DNA of 64,000 bases, taken from NCBI GenBank assembly GCA_002633025.1, contig NMRB01000288.1, positions 1-64,000 of the forward strand, given 5' to 3'. Source of the DNA: Notospermus geniculatus (Eukaryota; Nemertea; Pilidiophora; Heteronemertea; Lineidae). A program made the translations under genes and the position numbers. Below, piece by piece: positions 54,205 to 64,000 of this stretch (its first letter is position 1; every line of letters begins with the position of its first letter). The notes beneath the pieces were generated by a model. The model worked only from the letters and a program-made list of their open reading frames with translations. It searched no databases and was not told the origin of the DNA.

Positions 54205-54545
54205 CGCATAAGACAGCAAGCCGTGGTGGTTTGTACCTTGCGCCTGCGTAAGGCCGAATGGGTGAATGTCGTCCTGGGTGATCCTAAATGTCACCCAGGA
54301 TAAAACTGGGTGACCCTAAACGTCTCCCAGGACATGGCTGGGTGACGTTTAGACCCCAAACGTCACCCAGTTTGAAAATCGCGCCATTTTAAAACCCATG
54401 ACGACATTCACCCATTCGGCCTTAGTAAGGGCAAGTAAAAGACCCCATCCAAGTGAGGAACATGAGTAGCTTGAGATGGCTTCTTCTGATTTACCTACTT
54501 ACCAGGGCCAACAATGTTATGGCTTCGGCCCTGAAGAAAAAACTG
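54205..54545 (+). mobile_element. Headless SINE copy split by a foldback element
   Basis: ccgtcgcat, aagccgtggtgg and gtaccttgcg match the SINE at 42243-42545 before 54252; agtaaaagaccccatccaag and ggcttcggccctga match after 54421. The intervening 168 bp is a separate insertion. The site of the 42456 hairpin is empty here. Confidence 0.75.
54253..54420. mobile_element. Foldback element, GCCGAATGGGTGAATGTCGTC family, 9-bp duplication
   Basis: Ends gccgaatgggtgaatgtcg and complement. Flanking ctgcgtaag and cttagtaag match seven of nine. The interior iterates 'gggtga.c..aa.cgt.acccag'. End consensus and duplication length agree with 8298-8989, and the host SINE sequence is continuous across it. 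Confidence 0.78.
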
Positions 54546-55933
54546 AAACTAATGCAATATCGGATGCGAAAAGCATCGGTGCTATGTGTCAGGCGATTTG
54601 GTGCAGTATACCGCTGGTTCGATTCCAGTTGTGGAATTTTAATTGCCATCAAAGTCTGGATGAAGACCACAGTGCAATCGATTGTCTTCGGACACTTTCA
54701 CAGGGGACAAAATATTCTATTACACCATGTATAGTGAACCAATAGCTAAACTGTGCAGCCGCCAACACTGAGCACATGAATGGGGCATCACCAACACTGA
54801 GTCACATGTATGGGGCTTTACATGTACATGTACATGTATTTAGTTGCACCCTGTAGTGTTTAGTTGTCGTAAAGGGGTAAGGGTGACAGAAAAGGGACAA
54901 AGGCTTAAATGTCATCGTTGTCTCAAAAACAACATGAGTGCAGCCTCTCTTTACTGCACTATTATTAAATTCTTTAGATAATGGGAAAATCAATTATAAG
55001 ACCTTGTTCCCTCTTCACCACGACACCATAATGAATATTCATATATGCTAATTACATGTACTCAATTTACATGATGTACATCAGTGCATTAATGAGACTC
55101 TATGATAGATCATGTTATTGTCGCTAACATCTGTCCAGGCTTGTCATAGCCACGTGTGACCCTTTTAAAAATAAAGGGCCAAACATCGGCTCAACCACAA
55201 AGGGGCTAAGGGTCATAAAACTTAAAATACACAGTTGAGTTTGTTATCCATGAGGCCCCCTGTGTCTTAACGTGCCCAGACAAGACTTCGCCCCTTCCCG
55301 CGCTCCTAAATCAGTCCCTTCTATTCTTATCAGTAGATTTGTCACAATTTGAAACCCTTTTTCTGTCACAATGGTGTTGGTGCCCCTCGATCAAAAGGAA
55401 TGTTATTTTTGCCTCCCTATATTGTCCTTACGATAGGACCCTTCATCAGATTGTGTCCCTTACTGCATATGACAATAAGGGACAAGTTTTCTGGACGGCC
55501 ATGCATGGTAATTGTACTAAACGTCTAAAAGGGTTTCTTTGATGATGTGACCTTTTACCCTGACTTTTTGGTCCCTTAGCTGTTCACAGTTTTTCCGACT
55601 GGTTAGTAAACTAAAATAACTGCTGGAGCACACCAGGTGTCATGTTGTACGAGTTAACCCTCTTTAATTCTGATTCTGATTCTGATAATGATGTAATGCT
55701 CACATCTACCTTGAGTCCTTCCTTCCCACTGAATCTTGTCCTGGACCTGTCGAATAGAAAGGTCTTAGGAGATTTCAGTAAAGCTGGGAGCACATATAAA
55801 TTCATGTGAGATCATCTCACTGTCATTCGCCCCTAAAAGCTGGCAGTCGGCCCGATTGGAAAGTGTGTCAGAGTCGTGTCAGGGCAAAAAAAAAACACAA
55901 AAAAATTGCAGAGATCAGACAGCACGCATAGGT
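54546..55933. other. No gene seen; small repeats
   Basis: Box B-like ggttcgattccag at 54614; tacatg units at 54820-54838; attctg units at 55667-55684. The ORF 55339-55542 has no recognised motif. Confidence 0.4.
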
Positions 55934-56175
55934 TTAAAGGAGCTGGACGTCCAAGTTGTAAACACTCACTCACTGGTTCTCTATCCACGCGACGCCTGCG
56001 GTGCTGCCACCTATTGTCGGTAATATGTACTGACGTGAATATCGTGAGTGAGTTGCATTGGACCGGTCTAACGATCACTGGTGCTGCCACCTTCACGAAG
56101 GAATAAAACTAGTTTGCTGGCCACTGTTTGTAAACAAACCAGTTTGTTTACAACTTGGACGTCCAGCTCCTTTAA
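55934..56175. mobile_element. TTAA-flanked MITE, AGGAGCTGGACGTCC ends
   Basis: 242 bp. ttaaaggagctggacgtcc, aagttgtaaac and complements; TTAA at both ends. The first bases (TTAAAGGAGC) are the same as in 35250 and 36639, but the interior is unrelated. Confidence 0.8.
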
Positions 56176-56284
56176 GCTCACAGACATGCTTGGCTGGCAG
56201 AGGTGAACTTACTGAAATTTCCGATTACGTGACAATTTTTCATCTGATTAAATGGGAAACTTTCCAGTAGCCGTGCTGAGTTGT

Positions 56285-56600
56285 CCAGGCCACTGCAGTT
56301 CAGTTTCACGTGACGTCATCACAATTTTTTATCAGGCTTACCACAAGTCCTACTAGAATTACACGAAACGTACATGTATTAACTTTTCGATTTACATGTA
56401 CTAAATTACACGAACCCTACCACAATTTGTTAGTTTTTTCACCGATTTCATTACAAATGCTATTAAAATTACAAGCACCCTATCACATTTTTCAGAAGTT
56501 ACTACATGATGTAACCTATCGCATTTGTCCATTTTTTTAACCGTTCTCATCACAATTTACTAAATTACATACGAAATATCACATTTCTCATTGTAAACAT
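56285..56600 (+). repeat. Irregular AT-rich iteration (tca.cacaatt / actaaattaca)
   Basis: Words 'atcacaattt', 'actaaattacac.aa' and 'ctatcacattt' recur at irregular spacing for about 300 bp. It looks like a decayed tandem repeat; no clean period can be measured by eye. Confidence 0.4.
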
Positions 56601-57072
56601 CCTTTAATGACAAGAAGCCATCGCAGCTGTGGAGCGGACGCGCTCTATTGTAATTTTCAACAAAATGTCATTTGACTAAACCACAGAAGTGATGGGGTGC
56701 ACGCGATTGAATTTAATTTGATACCAGAACCACCTGGTATTATTTGAGAACAATTGAATTAAAATCAAAACATTTTAAATATTCAATTAGTATAATTGAG
56801 ATCATTTAGAGATCTTGGCTCAGGTTTTCAAAAGATGTGACATTTTGAAGTCCGCTTTTTGTAAACGTGGAGAAAATCCTTACAACGGGTGCGCTACAAT
56901 TCAATTTTAAATGAGGCGTTTTGTTACCAATTGATGTAACATATAACTGCCCTCCAAGTGCAAGGCAACATCTCCACTGCCATGACTGCAGTGGGAGTGT
57001 AAGTCACCTTGTGAACCCTGTCGCCGCCAGGCTTGTTGTTTTGTTTTTTTGTGCTTCATATTTCGGTCAGGG

Positions 57073-58431
57073 CCTGTTACAACTCATAACGTTACGCCGA
57101 CGCATAATGTTACACCAACGCATAACGTTACTGTTGTAACATTATACGCTGACCCATCCAACTCATAATGTTACAATCGACGCATAATGTTACACTTTTT
57201 CTAACGCATAACGTTACACTTTTTCGACGCATAATGTTACACCTGATCCCAACGCATAACATTGCACCGACTTAACGCATAATGTTACACCAATATCAAA
57301 TAAGCAATTCGCGCTTCTGTCATTGCAACAAGAGGCCCATGTGCCTTGCGCTCAGTTGATTATGACCTGTCAACTCAAGAGGAGGGGGAAGAGAGACAAA
57401 TACGAATAGCTCACCTTTTTAATGGTTATCAAGTAAATATATAGGTTTTCGTCACAGTGAGGAAATCATTTTGAACAGGTTCTGACCCATATCACTTTAT
57501 GCACGTAGCGGCCATACATGTATATTAATTTGGAGTGCAACTGCATGTAAAAACCACAGGGTGCACCCTCTTAGCCATGTCACTATGCCTCTAAAATACG
57601 AAGTTATTGACGAAGATCTGAACTTATGGAGCAGAATGCGAAATCCTAAATGGCCACCTGATGGCCACATTAGTGGTTGGACTGTACCTAAAGTTGATTT
57701 GGTGCAATATCTGACCATCTGGTTCTCACCAGTCTATCTGGCCTGACGGCCATCTAGCCTGGTTCGAATCCACCACATTTCCCGTTTCTGAGGGGTGAGA
57801 GCCTCAGCCAATCATCGGGGCGCGAAGGAAAATCGACGTGCCAATCAAAATCCGTGTTACAAATGCGAGCGTGAAGAGCAAAGAAAGTGTCCAACGGTGA
57901 TTTGTTTCGCGAGTTCTGATTAGCTCGGAGGCGGGGTCAAGTAGGGGTCAGGTTCATTAATAATTTATGCATTAACGGAAAAGATGACATGATTCAGACA
58001 AGGCTAAAGACGGAGTCGATACGGAGTCGATAGCCTTGTTTGGACAAGATGTATCTGACCTACGTACATGTATATCACTATGCCTCTAAAGGTTTGGTCA
58101 TTGGTGGGAAGGGATTAATATCACTTGGTGAATCGAGATAGATATATAATCAGACCCATTGGGTAGAAAGGGGTTAATATCAAAGGTCACTGGGTCAAGG
58201 TCAACTTAACAGTGGAGTAACATTATGCGTTAGGTCGGTGTAACGTTATGCGTTAGGATCAGGTGTAACATTATGCGTCAAGAAGTGTAACGTTATGCGT
58301 TAGAAAAAGTGTAACATTACGCGTCGATTGTAACATTATGAGTTGGATGGGTCAGCATATAACGTTACACCAGTAACGTTATGCGTTAGTGTAACATTAT
58401 GCGTCGGTGTAATGTTATGAGTTGTAACAGG
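57073..58431. mobile_element. 1.36-kb TIR element with iterated subterminal motifs
   Basis: Ends cctgttacaactcataac and complement. Each subterminal region (57073-57293, 58211-58431) carries about ten copies of CATAAYRTTRC in matching mirrored order. The 0.9-kb interior has no gene I recognise; 57760-57778 has a box B-like tggttcgaatccacc. Dense subterminal repeats are where transposases bind in several cut-and-paste superfamilies; assignment is open. Confidence 0.82.
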
Positions 58432-58445
58432 GCCTAGGCTGGATC

Positions 58446-58621
58446 CAGGTGTGATAGAATCTAATGTCCCCGTCTTTTTTATGTCCCCCCGCATTGTTTG
58501 TCACAGGATTAAGGGTCTTGGTCTCTCTAGTGTCTCTCTAGTCTCTATTCAATTGTGTCGCTTAATCCGTAAATGTAGGGGGGACATCGCATATCGGGGA
58601 CATTAGATTCTATTACACCGG
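58446..58621. mobile_element. GGTGTGA-family element, copy 4
   Basis: 176 bp. Ends caggtgtgatagaatctaat / attagattctattacaccgg, with inner gtccccg...cggggac. It aligns with 10431-10520 in its left half and begins 14 bp after the 57073-58431 element. Confidence 0.75.
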
Positions 58622-59630
58622 ACCTGCCGCTTGCTGTGCGGAAAGCCTAGGTCACAAATGCACCGGGCCCCGTACGATTTTCCCCACCCAGCGGCTTGCT
58701 GCGGATTTTAGAGACTGAAACTCGGATCTAAGATGAATCATGCCGAAATCGCCTCAATAGATAGGCGGAAAGTAGGCTGGGTCAAACTGGGCACCGTAGA
58801 AATTGGCCAAAATATCTGTTTTTACTCGCCGTACGGGCCCCGGAGTGGATATGTGACTGGGGCTTACATGTACATGTAAGTGATATATCTAACCACGACG
58901 CTATGCAATGGGGTTCAACCACAAGTTGAGAGCAGCACTAGGCCGACCACGGGAAGGCAAATGGTGCTCGGCGCCCATATCCCAGGACAACGGCGACACT
59001 GGCTATAAACGCGTTAACAACATGACACTTTGGACGATAGCTCTCCATGCAGAGCCATTTTTACATCACTCACACAACGCAAGGATTTGTCAGCTCCCTA
59101 AACGACTCCCTGTTTGGGATTCGTATTGTACATTATTGGTCCGACAGGGCGGAGTGACAGCCTCTCCGATTGTGACACGGAGACAATCACATAATGGACC
59201 ATTTTGTGACCAAAATAGAGATCGTGGCGGGTGAATCGGAGGCTGGACATACAAATGTCTCTTTTCAGAGATCTCTATCCATAAACCATTCATTTTCATT
59301 TTAAAAATAGGCCACTTCGGTGACGTGTTGGTTCGTAAGTTTGGAGTTGATGATATATTAATAAACGTGAACTACAGGTTCATGTACATGTAGGCCTACA
59401 TTGTAACGTCATTTCTCATTGGCCAGTGACGTCACTTCGTCTGCTACCAGCAATGCCCATTGGCTCAAACCTGATTCACACAAATCTGCAAAAAAGACAC
59501 CAAAAAACAAAATGACAGGAGCTCAAAAAGTTAGGATGAGGTACTGGTGGTAGTGTCCACTTTATTTGATGCACGCGGTGGACGGAACTATATGTAGTTT
59601 CTATTCCTCCGCGAGAGTGAGATAACCAAC
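58622..59630. other. No gene assigned
   Basis: A 108-codon plus ORF (58908-59234) and an opposing 69-codon ORF overlap; neither is recognised. 59405-59440 has TGACGTCAC and attggcc words beside the weak candidate start at 59631. Confidence 0.3.
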
Positions 59631-59783
59631 ATGGCGTCCGTACGTTCTCCTCTGTGTCACCTTTCACGAAGAATGACGGAACGACCCGAAGTGTCACGAA
59701 TGCGTCGATTTACCGGCAGTGACAGGTCGAGATTTCGTCTTGGAGACCATTTTGATGCCGTTCACCTGTTGACATACACCTAG
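59631..59783 (+). CDS. Weak candidate 5' coding segment (50 codons)
   Basis: ataaccaacATGGCGTCCG has a favourable start context in CpG-rich DNA. The frame stays open for 50 codons, Arg/Ser-rich (for example SRRMTERPEVSRMRRF). A weak donor (cag then gtcgag) is inside. No homologous family is recognised, so this could be chance. Confidence 0.15.
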   Translation: MASVRSPLCHLSRRMTERPEVSRMRRFTGSDRSRFRLGDHFDAVHLLTYT

Positions 59784-60287
59784 GCCTACTGAGAATGAGA
59801 GGCCTAGAACTTGAAGTGGTCTCAGCGGGACAAAAATGCAAATAAAGGTCGGGAGAAAATGCAAATCAATGAGAAATGAGATACTTGGTGTATTTTGATA
59901 GCAGCTTTTGGTCATATTATGCGGGACCGGCTGGCGTCATGGTTGGCAGATCTGGGTGCATATAATAGAAGACGAATTGTAAACAAACGGGCCTAGTAAT
60001 GCCTACAGGGGCTTCGTCCTTGGTCTGAAGGTCAAAGTACTTCATGGCGACCCCTTCACCACTAGGGCGTACGCTGGTCTGAGCCTGGAGGCTCTGCCCT
60101 GGCGCAGACCCTTTCCACCCTTGTATGTACGCTGCCTTAATGATCCCGTTAAATATCCATCCCAGAGTCAGAATGTACGACGACAACCTAGCTATGTACA
60201 TTGTAGATTTCAAGGTCAGCGCTGGGCAACATAAACATTGCAAAAACAAGGCATTGTACCCTAACTATCGTCCCTGGGACTACACTT
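59784..60287. other. No gene seen
   Basis: Opposing ORFs 59694-59915, 59917-60249 and 60125-60316 show no recognised motif. Confidence 0.4.
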
Positions 60288-60420
60288 CTGGGCCGACGGC
60301 ACAGAAAGTCCGATAGTGCTGCCGGCGCCTATCGGCAGTTAGTTCTAACGCATTTTCCCATTAACTAAACCGCCGATAGGCACCGAAAGCACTATCGGAC
60401 TTTCTGTGCGGTCGGCCCAG
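60288..60420. mobile_element. Palindromic MITE, CTGGGCCGACGGCACAG ends
   Basis: 133 bp. Left arm ctgggccgac.gcacagaaa, 'gtccgatagtgct' and 'gcctatcggc'; right arm complementary. Short AT loop in the centre. Confidence 0.8.
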
Positions 60421-60442
60421 GGATCACTACTATAAGAAAGTG

Positions 60443-60535
60443 CCTGAGGAACACCCCGGTTGGGGGCGAAAATTTGCGAAATTAGGAGACGACTTTTTAT
60501 TATATCATTTTGTGTGTCGTTCTTTGTGTTTTATT
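60443..60535 (+). repeat. CTGAAGA/GAAA dispersed repeat, copy 3
   Basis: cctgaggaacaccccggttg then ggggcgaaaatttg, 'gacgactttttattatatc' and 'attttgtgtgtcg'. Directly followed by the 260-bp repeat copy at 60551. Confidence 0.65.
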
Positions 60536-60550
60536 TTGGACTAGCAAGAA

Positions 60551-60814
60551 CCCGTGGCAATCGGCGATTGTGAGTTTGGCCGAAGTTGGAATGCACGGCT
60601 CGGCTGAAATTGGTGCACCCAACAGGTTCAGTAGGGAGAATTTAGAAAGCAATCCAACAACACTGCTAAAAATGTAAAACTGCGACCACAGTAGTAAAGT
60701 TCTCTTTGCAAATTAAACCACCCGTTGCATCAGAATATGGTATCCTCTATTACCATGCAGAATTTCGAGGCAAAACAAAGCTTCTAAGTGTGACTTTATT
60801 GAGCGGACTTCCAG
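60551..60814 (+). repeat. Dispersed 260-bp repeat, copy 3
   Basis: cccgtggcaatcggcgattg through ctaagtgtgactttattgagc. Relatives at 31543-31800 and 37178-37432 (inverse). Confidence 0.75.
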
Positions 60815-61181
60815 CGATAATTCGTGCAATAACGGAAGAATTTCCGGCTTGCTGGGCAATACCCGAGTAGTAATTCTCTTTGAGTACGTATGACGGGACC
60901 ATTTATGGGGGAAAAAGATAAAAGCCAATGCTAATTGTATATCTTAGGACTTTTTGAGTGGTTCATTTAGGCCTCGTGGGAGGCCAGCATTTATGAAAAT
61001 GGAAGGGTCAGGTCATGAATGGTTTGGGTAAGGGTCAGCATATCCTTTGTGTGCGTGCTTTTTTGTGCACACGTCACTCGCCGTAATTGAAGCTTATCTG
61101 ATCAAGAATGCAGAATATGAGAAAATTACGTTCCGACTCATTAAGAAAAAATCCAATTTTATGACAATAGAAGTCTACTCT
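60815..61181. other. No gene seen
   Basis: Unique-looking sequence without recognised features. Confidence 0.4.
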
Positions 61182-61625
61182 CCATTCCACTTTCGAGTGG
61201 CGCGAGGTTTATCCCGGGGGTTTATCAACGATAGGTCCGCAACGGCTGGGTCAAATTTGACGTACCGGTACCAAACATCAATCGATTTGTCTTTTTTGCC
61301 GCTACAGCCATCATCACTGTCATTTTCCCTAAAAACGTGACATAAAAAAGTTCTTTCACCAACAGCAGTTCGGGTTTACGGTCGAAATGGCAGCCATTTT
61401 GAAATGACGCAGTGCATCGCGCACGTGTAAACTGCACTGAACACCATGGCGAAATGAAATGGGTTTTGAGAAAGGGATCCGTTATGCCGGCCTTACGCGA
61501 AAAATGAAGATAGCAGAAAGATACCGACAAGAAAGACAAGTCAATTGATGTACGGTATGTCAAATTTGACCCAGCCATTACGGAGCTATCGTTCATAAAC
61601 CTCGCGCCACTCGGAAGTGGAATGG
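61182..61625. mobile_element. TIR element with about 120-bp arms
   Basis: 444 bp. Ends ccattccactttcgagtgg and ccactcggaagtggaatgg, continuing through cgcgaggttta, 'ggctgggtcaaatttgac' and 'catcaat.gattTgtctttt'. ORFs on both strands are translations of the mirrored arms. Confidence 0.75.
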
Positions 61626-62178
61626 CGGACAATGAAGCCAACGTGGCCAGACTTCTTAATACATGTATGTATATAGTTTTCCAGATATTTTGTTAAGGGT
61701 TTTGTTGGACTTATATAACAATCAACAACCGGACACAGCAGGCCTGTGCCCGTGCCATTCAGTCTACTGACCAAGATAACACGTCCATTGACAACACACA
61801 AAGCTGGTGTCGATCATCAGCGTCTGTTGATTAGTCCATGTATTTAGTGCTAATTATGCTAATTATGCTAATCGGCCGATTACGCCAGATGGGTACGTGA
61901 GTCACCCAAGAGACATTTGGCTATGTGCATATGTCCTGGTCACTGGGGGTCAGTTGTGGTAATACGTGTTGGTGAGGACATTTCCCGGGGGACATTTGCG
62001 AGTCAGCTGTTGTCAGTTGGGAGCTGTGGAATTTAGGGAATTCGTGAATTGCTAGTAGGGAATAAAGTAGAGAAGGACCGTTCCTTGTGCAATGCTACAT
62101 GTATTTAAGGAACATCTTACGGGTGAGTTTATTCTGACAATTCCAACCCTGTGAAGTCAATTCCAACCCTTACCCTGT
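61626..62178. other. No gene seen
   Basis: Contains gctaattatgctaattatgc (61850-61869) and a 'ccaaccctgtgaagtcaatt' near-duplication at 62142-62170. Nothing else can be supported. Confidence 0.4.
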
Positions 62179-62201
62179 CTTGGAGGAATTAATCCTCCAA
62201 G
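62179..62201. mobile_element. CTTGGAGG micro-hairpin, shortest copy
   Basis: cttggaggaattaatcctcc then aag, 23 bp, flanked by ccctgt on both sides (62173-62178, 62202-62207). Confidence 0.6.
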
Positions 62202-62263
62202 CCCTGTGAAGGTCTGTGTGCCCTACCTCCAAGGAGGAACTATAGCGCTCCCTCCCTCCCTAT

Positions 62264-62562
62264 CAGGCGCGGATCCAGGATTTTTGACAGAGGGGGGTCA
62301 GGGCCGCCGAGGTCGGTCGTTGCAGGCGGGCGCCGAAGATATCTGCGACAACGGGGGTCTGGGAGGTCCTCCCCCAGAAAATGTTGAAATCTAGAAGGCA
62401 GTAGATGCGATTTCCTGGCATCTCAGTATCAAAACAGAAGCTTTATTCTTGCGTTTTTTTGCTTATTGTCACAAACTATTGAAAAAAAACAACAATTGGT
62501 GGTGGCGAGCAGGGGGGGGGGGGTCACGACCCCCAAACACCCCCCCTCTGGATCCGCGCCTG
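62264..62562. mobile_element. Miniature element, CAGGCGCGGATCCAG ends, 5-bp duplication
   Basis: 299 bp. Inverted ends caggcgcggatccag and ctggatccgcgcctg, cctat on both sides (62259-62263, 62563-62567), G and C runs inside each end. Same architecture and duplication length as 16914-17169. Confidence 0.85.
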
Positions 62563-62668
62563 CCTATAGCCACCATCTAATAGTTGGAAGACCCCAAGTT
62601 GGACTTCAGATCTACATTTGGGTTTCAGCTCAGTCTTTTCTAGTAGAGTACGGATTGTAAAGTTCCAG

Positions 62669-62760
62669 CCTGAAGAAGACCCCGGTTGGGGTCGAAAGTT
62701 TGCAAATATTCTGGAAATTGACTTTATGTACTTTATCATATGTGTCGATTTTTGTGCTCG
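62669..62760 (+). repeat. CTGAAGA/GAAA dispersed repeat, copy 4
   Basis: cctgaagaagaccccggttg then gggtcgaaagtttgc; the stem GACCCC/GGGGTC is perfect. Followed by 'ctggaaattgactttatg' and 'tcatatgtgtcgatttttgtg'. Best preserved of the four copies. Confidence 0.7.
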
Positions 62761-63700
62761 CTTTCTCTTTGGATCTTAGTTGGAAGGGTCCACAACAGGG
62801 TCTTAAGTGTCACAATGGAGACCTTTTCTACTCATATCATTTACGTAGGCCTACGCCTATCATGTACTTTTCCTCGTTCTGGGAGTTGGATGAATTATCT
62901 AATGCTCTATCTACGGAGCCGTATCCAAAATTGAAGTCTAAATATGCCTATTGATGGCGCCGCCAGACTCCGAAATCCGTCCTGTGAACTTTCACCTTCA
63001 AAGTGTGATTTATAGTTTCTTCATATCCATCACGGTCTGAGTGTCCATTATTAAACTGCTCATTTCGACATTGTGCAAATCACGAATTAAATCTAGTTTT
63101 CTGGTCCGTTTGCATCTCTTCTACACAATTACCCTGCCAAATTCGTCCCCACTCAAAATCTCACGTGTCTCAGCAGCGTAAAGTGATAAACAATTGAACC
63201 AGGGGACGAGGTTTGCGCCGCAGGCCGGATGAAATTCTCCTTTTCACTTTGTTTACATTGACAGGTGGTTCAGCCAACCTGGTCAACAGGTGTGCTATTA
63301 CAATGTCACGTACGTGCTTCATGCGTGTTTAAAACCCAAGGGGACGAGGCTGTGGATTATCCCATCTCGCTTCAGGCGCAGGAGTATCAGACGACAGGTG
63401 ATCACGTGATCAAACAGATTCTGGCCGAGGTACAATCGTTTCGCTTGAGTAAGCAACGAAATGATGAGAGTGAATACAAGTGATTACTATTAAAGGATTA
63501 AGATCCATTTAGTTTGAACTATATTGGATGCTGACGGTTGCATTGGACCCCAGGGGGCCTGGATAACATTGAAAAGGTCTGGACCACGTCGCATCCCCCA
63601 TCCATAGCTGCGATGGTCAAAACAGTCGATGCATCGGGTGTTCATTACAGTGTAGTGTAGTGTACATGTATTTGGTATTTTGCCATATCGCCTGGTGTGA
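62761..63700. other. No gene assigned
   Basis: The ORF 63265-63483 (72 codons, ending before a TGA) is not recognised. gtgatcacgtgatc (63400-63413) is a short palindrome. Confidence 0.35.
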
Positions 63701-63850
63701 TGGTGTGACAGGAATCAAAGTCCCCCTAGAATCAAAGTCCGGTTCTAATTCTATTGGCTGTGGAGACCATGACCATTCGAATATAACCTTGCAATAGCGG
63801 GCTACTGTTTGGCGGACTTACATTCCTAGGACGACGATTTCTGTCACACC
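63701..63850. mobile_element. GGTGTGA-family element, copy 5
   Basis: 150 bp. ggtgtgacaggaatcaaagtcc and right cctaggacgacgatttctgt then cacacc. The left end is preceded by a duplicate of tggtgtga. Right half matches 51620-51700. Confidence 0.72.
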
Positions 63851-64000
63851 TCCTGTTTAATGGCTCTGGTCTACCATTCGAAACTTAATCAATTTCATAA
63901 TTAAAATAGCATTAAGGTCTTTAATGAACCACACACGCTGACTCATCAATCAAACACAAAGATGAGACAGGTCCTTTTGTGTCCCAATCAAGAATCGGAC
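63851..64000. other. No gene seen at the right edge
   Basis: AT-rich sequence running off the window; nothing recognised. Confidence 0.4.

Overview
The window looks like non-coding DNA from a eukaryotic, almost certainly animal, nuclear genome. The evidence is the absence of dense ORFs, two canonical tRNA-Lys genes, splice-like exon borders, tRNA-derived SINEs, a 211-bp satellite and many miniature inverted-repeat elements. The frequent palindromic octamer TACATGTA, the GGCCTA-rich words and the repeats carrying 'gtgaccttgaaa.taggtca' suggest a marine invertebrate (echinoderm, hemichordate, amphioxus or lophotrochozoan). Composition alone cannot settle which. Three assembly gaps lie at 10575-11544, 26750-27057 and 40190-40629, and single N bases at 4960, 18168 and 50862.

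Layout. 1-5.4 kb: a putative minus-strand gene fragment with two copies of a 97-nt exon (1073-1169, 2533-2629). The DNA around them is filled by a 23-bp minisatellite, a 304-bp tandem repeat, and a palindromic transposon that itself carries a retroposon. 5.9-9.4 kb: miniature elements and a 692-bp foldback element with 9-bp target duplications. 10.4-15.8 kb: a gap followed by 20 copies of a 211-bp satellite. 15.9-19.6 kb: palindromic elements and an interrupted 600-bp duplication. 22.6-23.1 kb: two tRNA-Lys(CTT) genes in a 394-bp tandem duplication. 23.9-25.4 kb: a 1.5-kb element with 300-bp inverted arms. 27.5-31.3 kb: nested elements and two TTAA-flanked elements. 33-40 kb: palindromes, TTAA-type and TTA-type elements, and a SINE. 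42-44.6 kb: SINEs, a 31-bp minisatellite and short hairpin insertions. 47.8-50.3 kb: a 40-bp minisatellite split by a 42-bp hairpin with exact target duplications, then two foldback elements. 51-64 kb: more short elements and a 1.36-kb element with iterated subterminal motifs.

No complete protein-coding gene can be defended. Most longer reading frames are translations of repeats, tRNA genes or gap Ns. The most unusual signal is a dispersed 21-42 bp perfect or near-perfect hairpin (ends CTTGGAGG...CCTCCAAG) with 6-7 bp target duplications at several sites, including an insertion into a minisatellite unit and one into a SINE for which empty paralogous copies exist in the same window.
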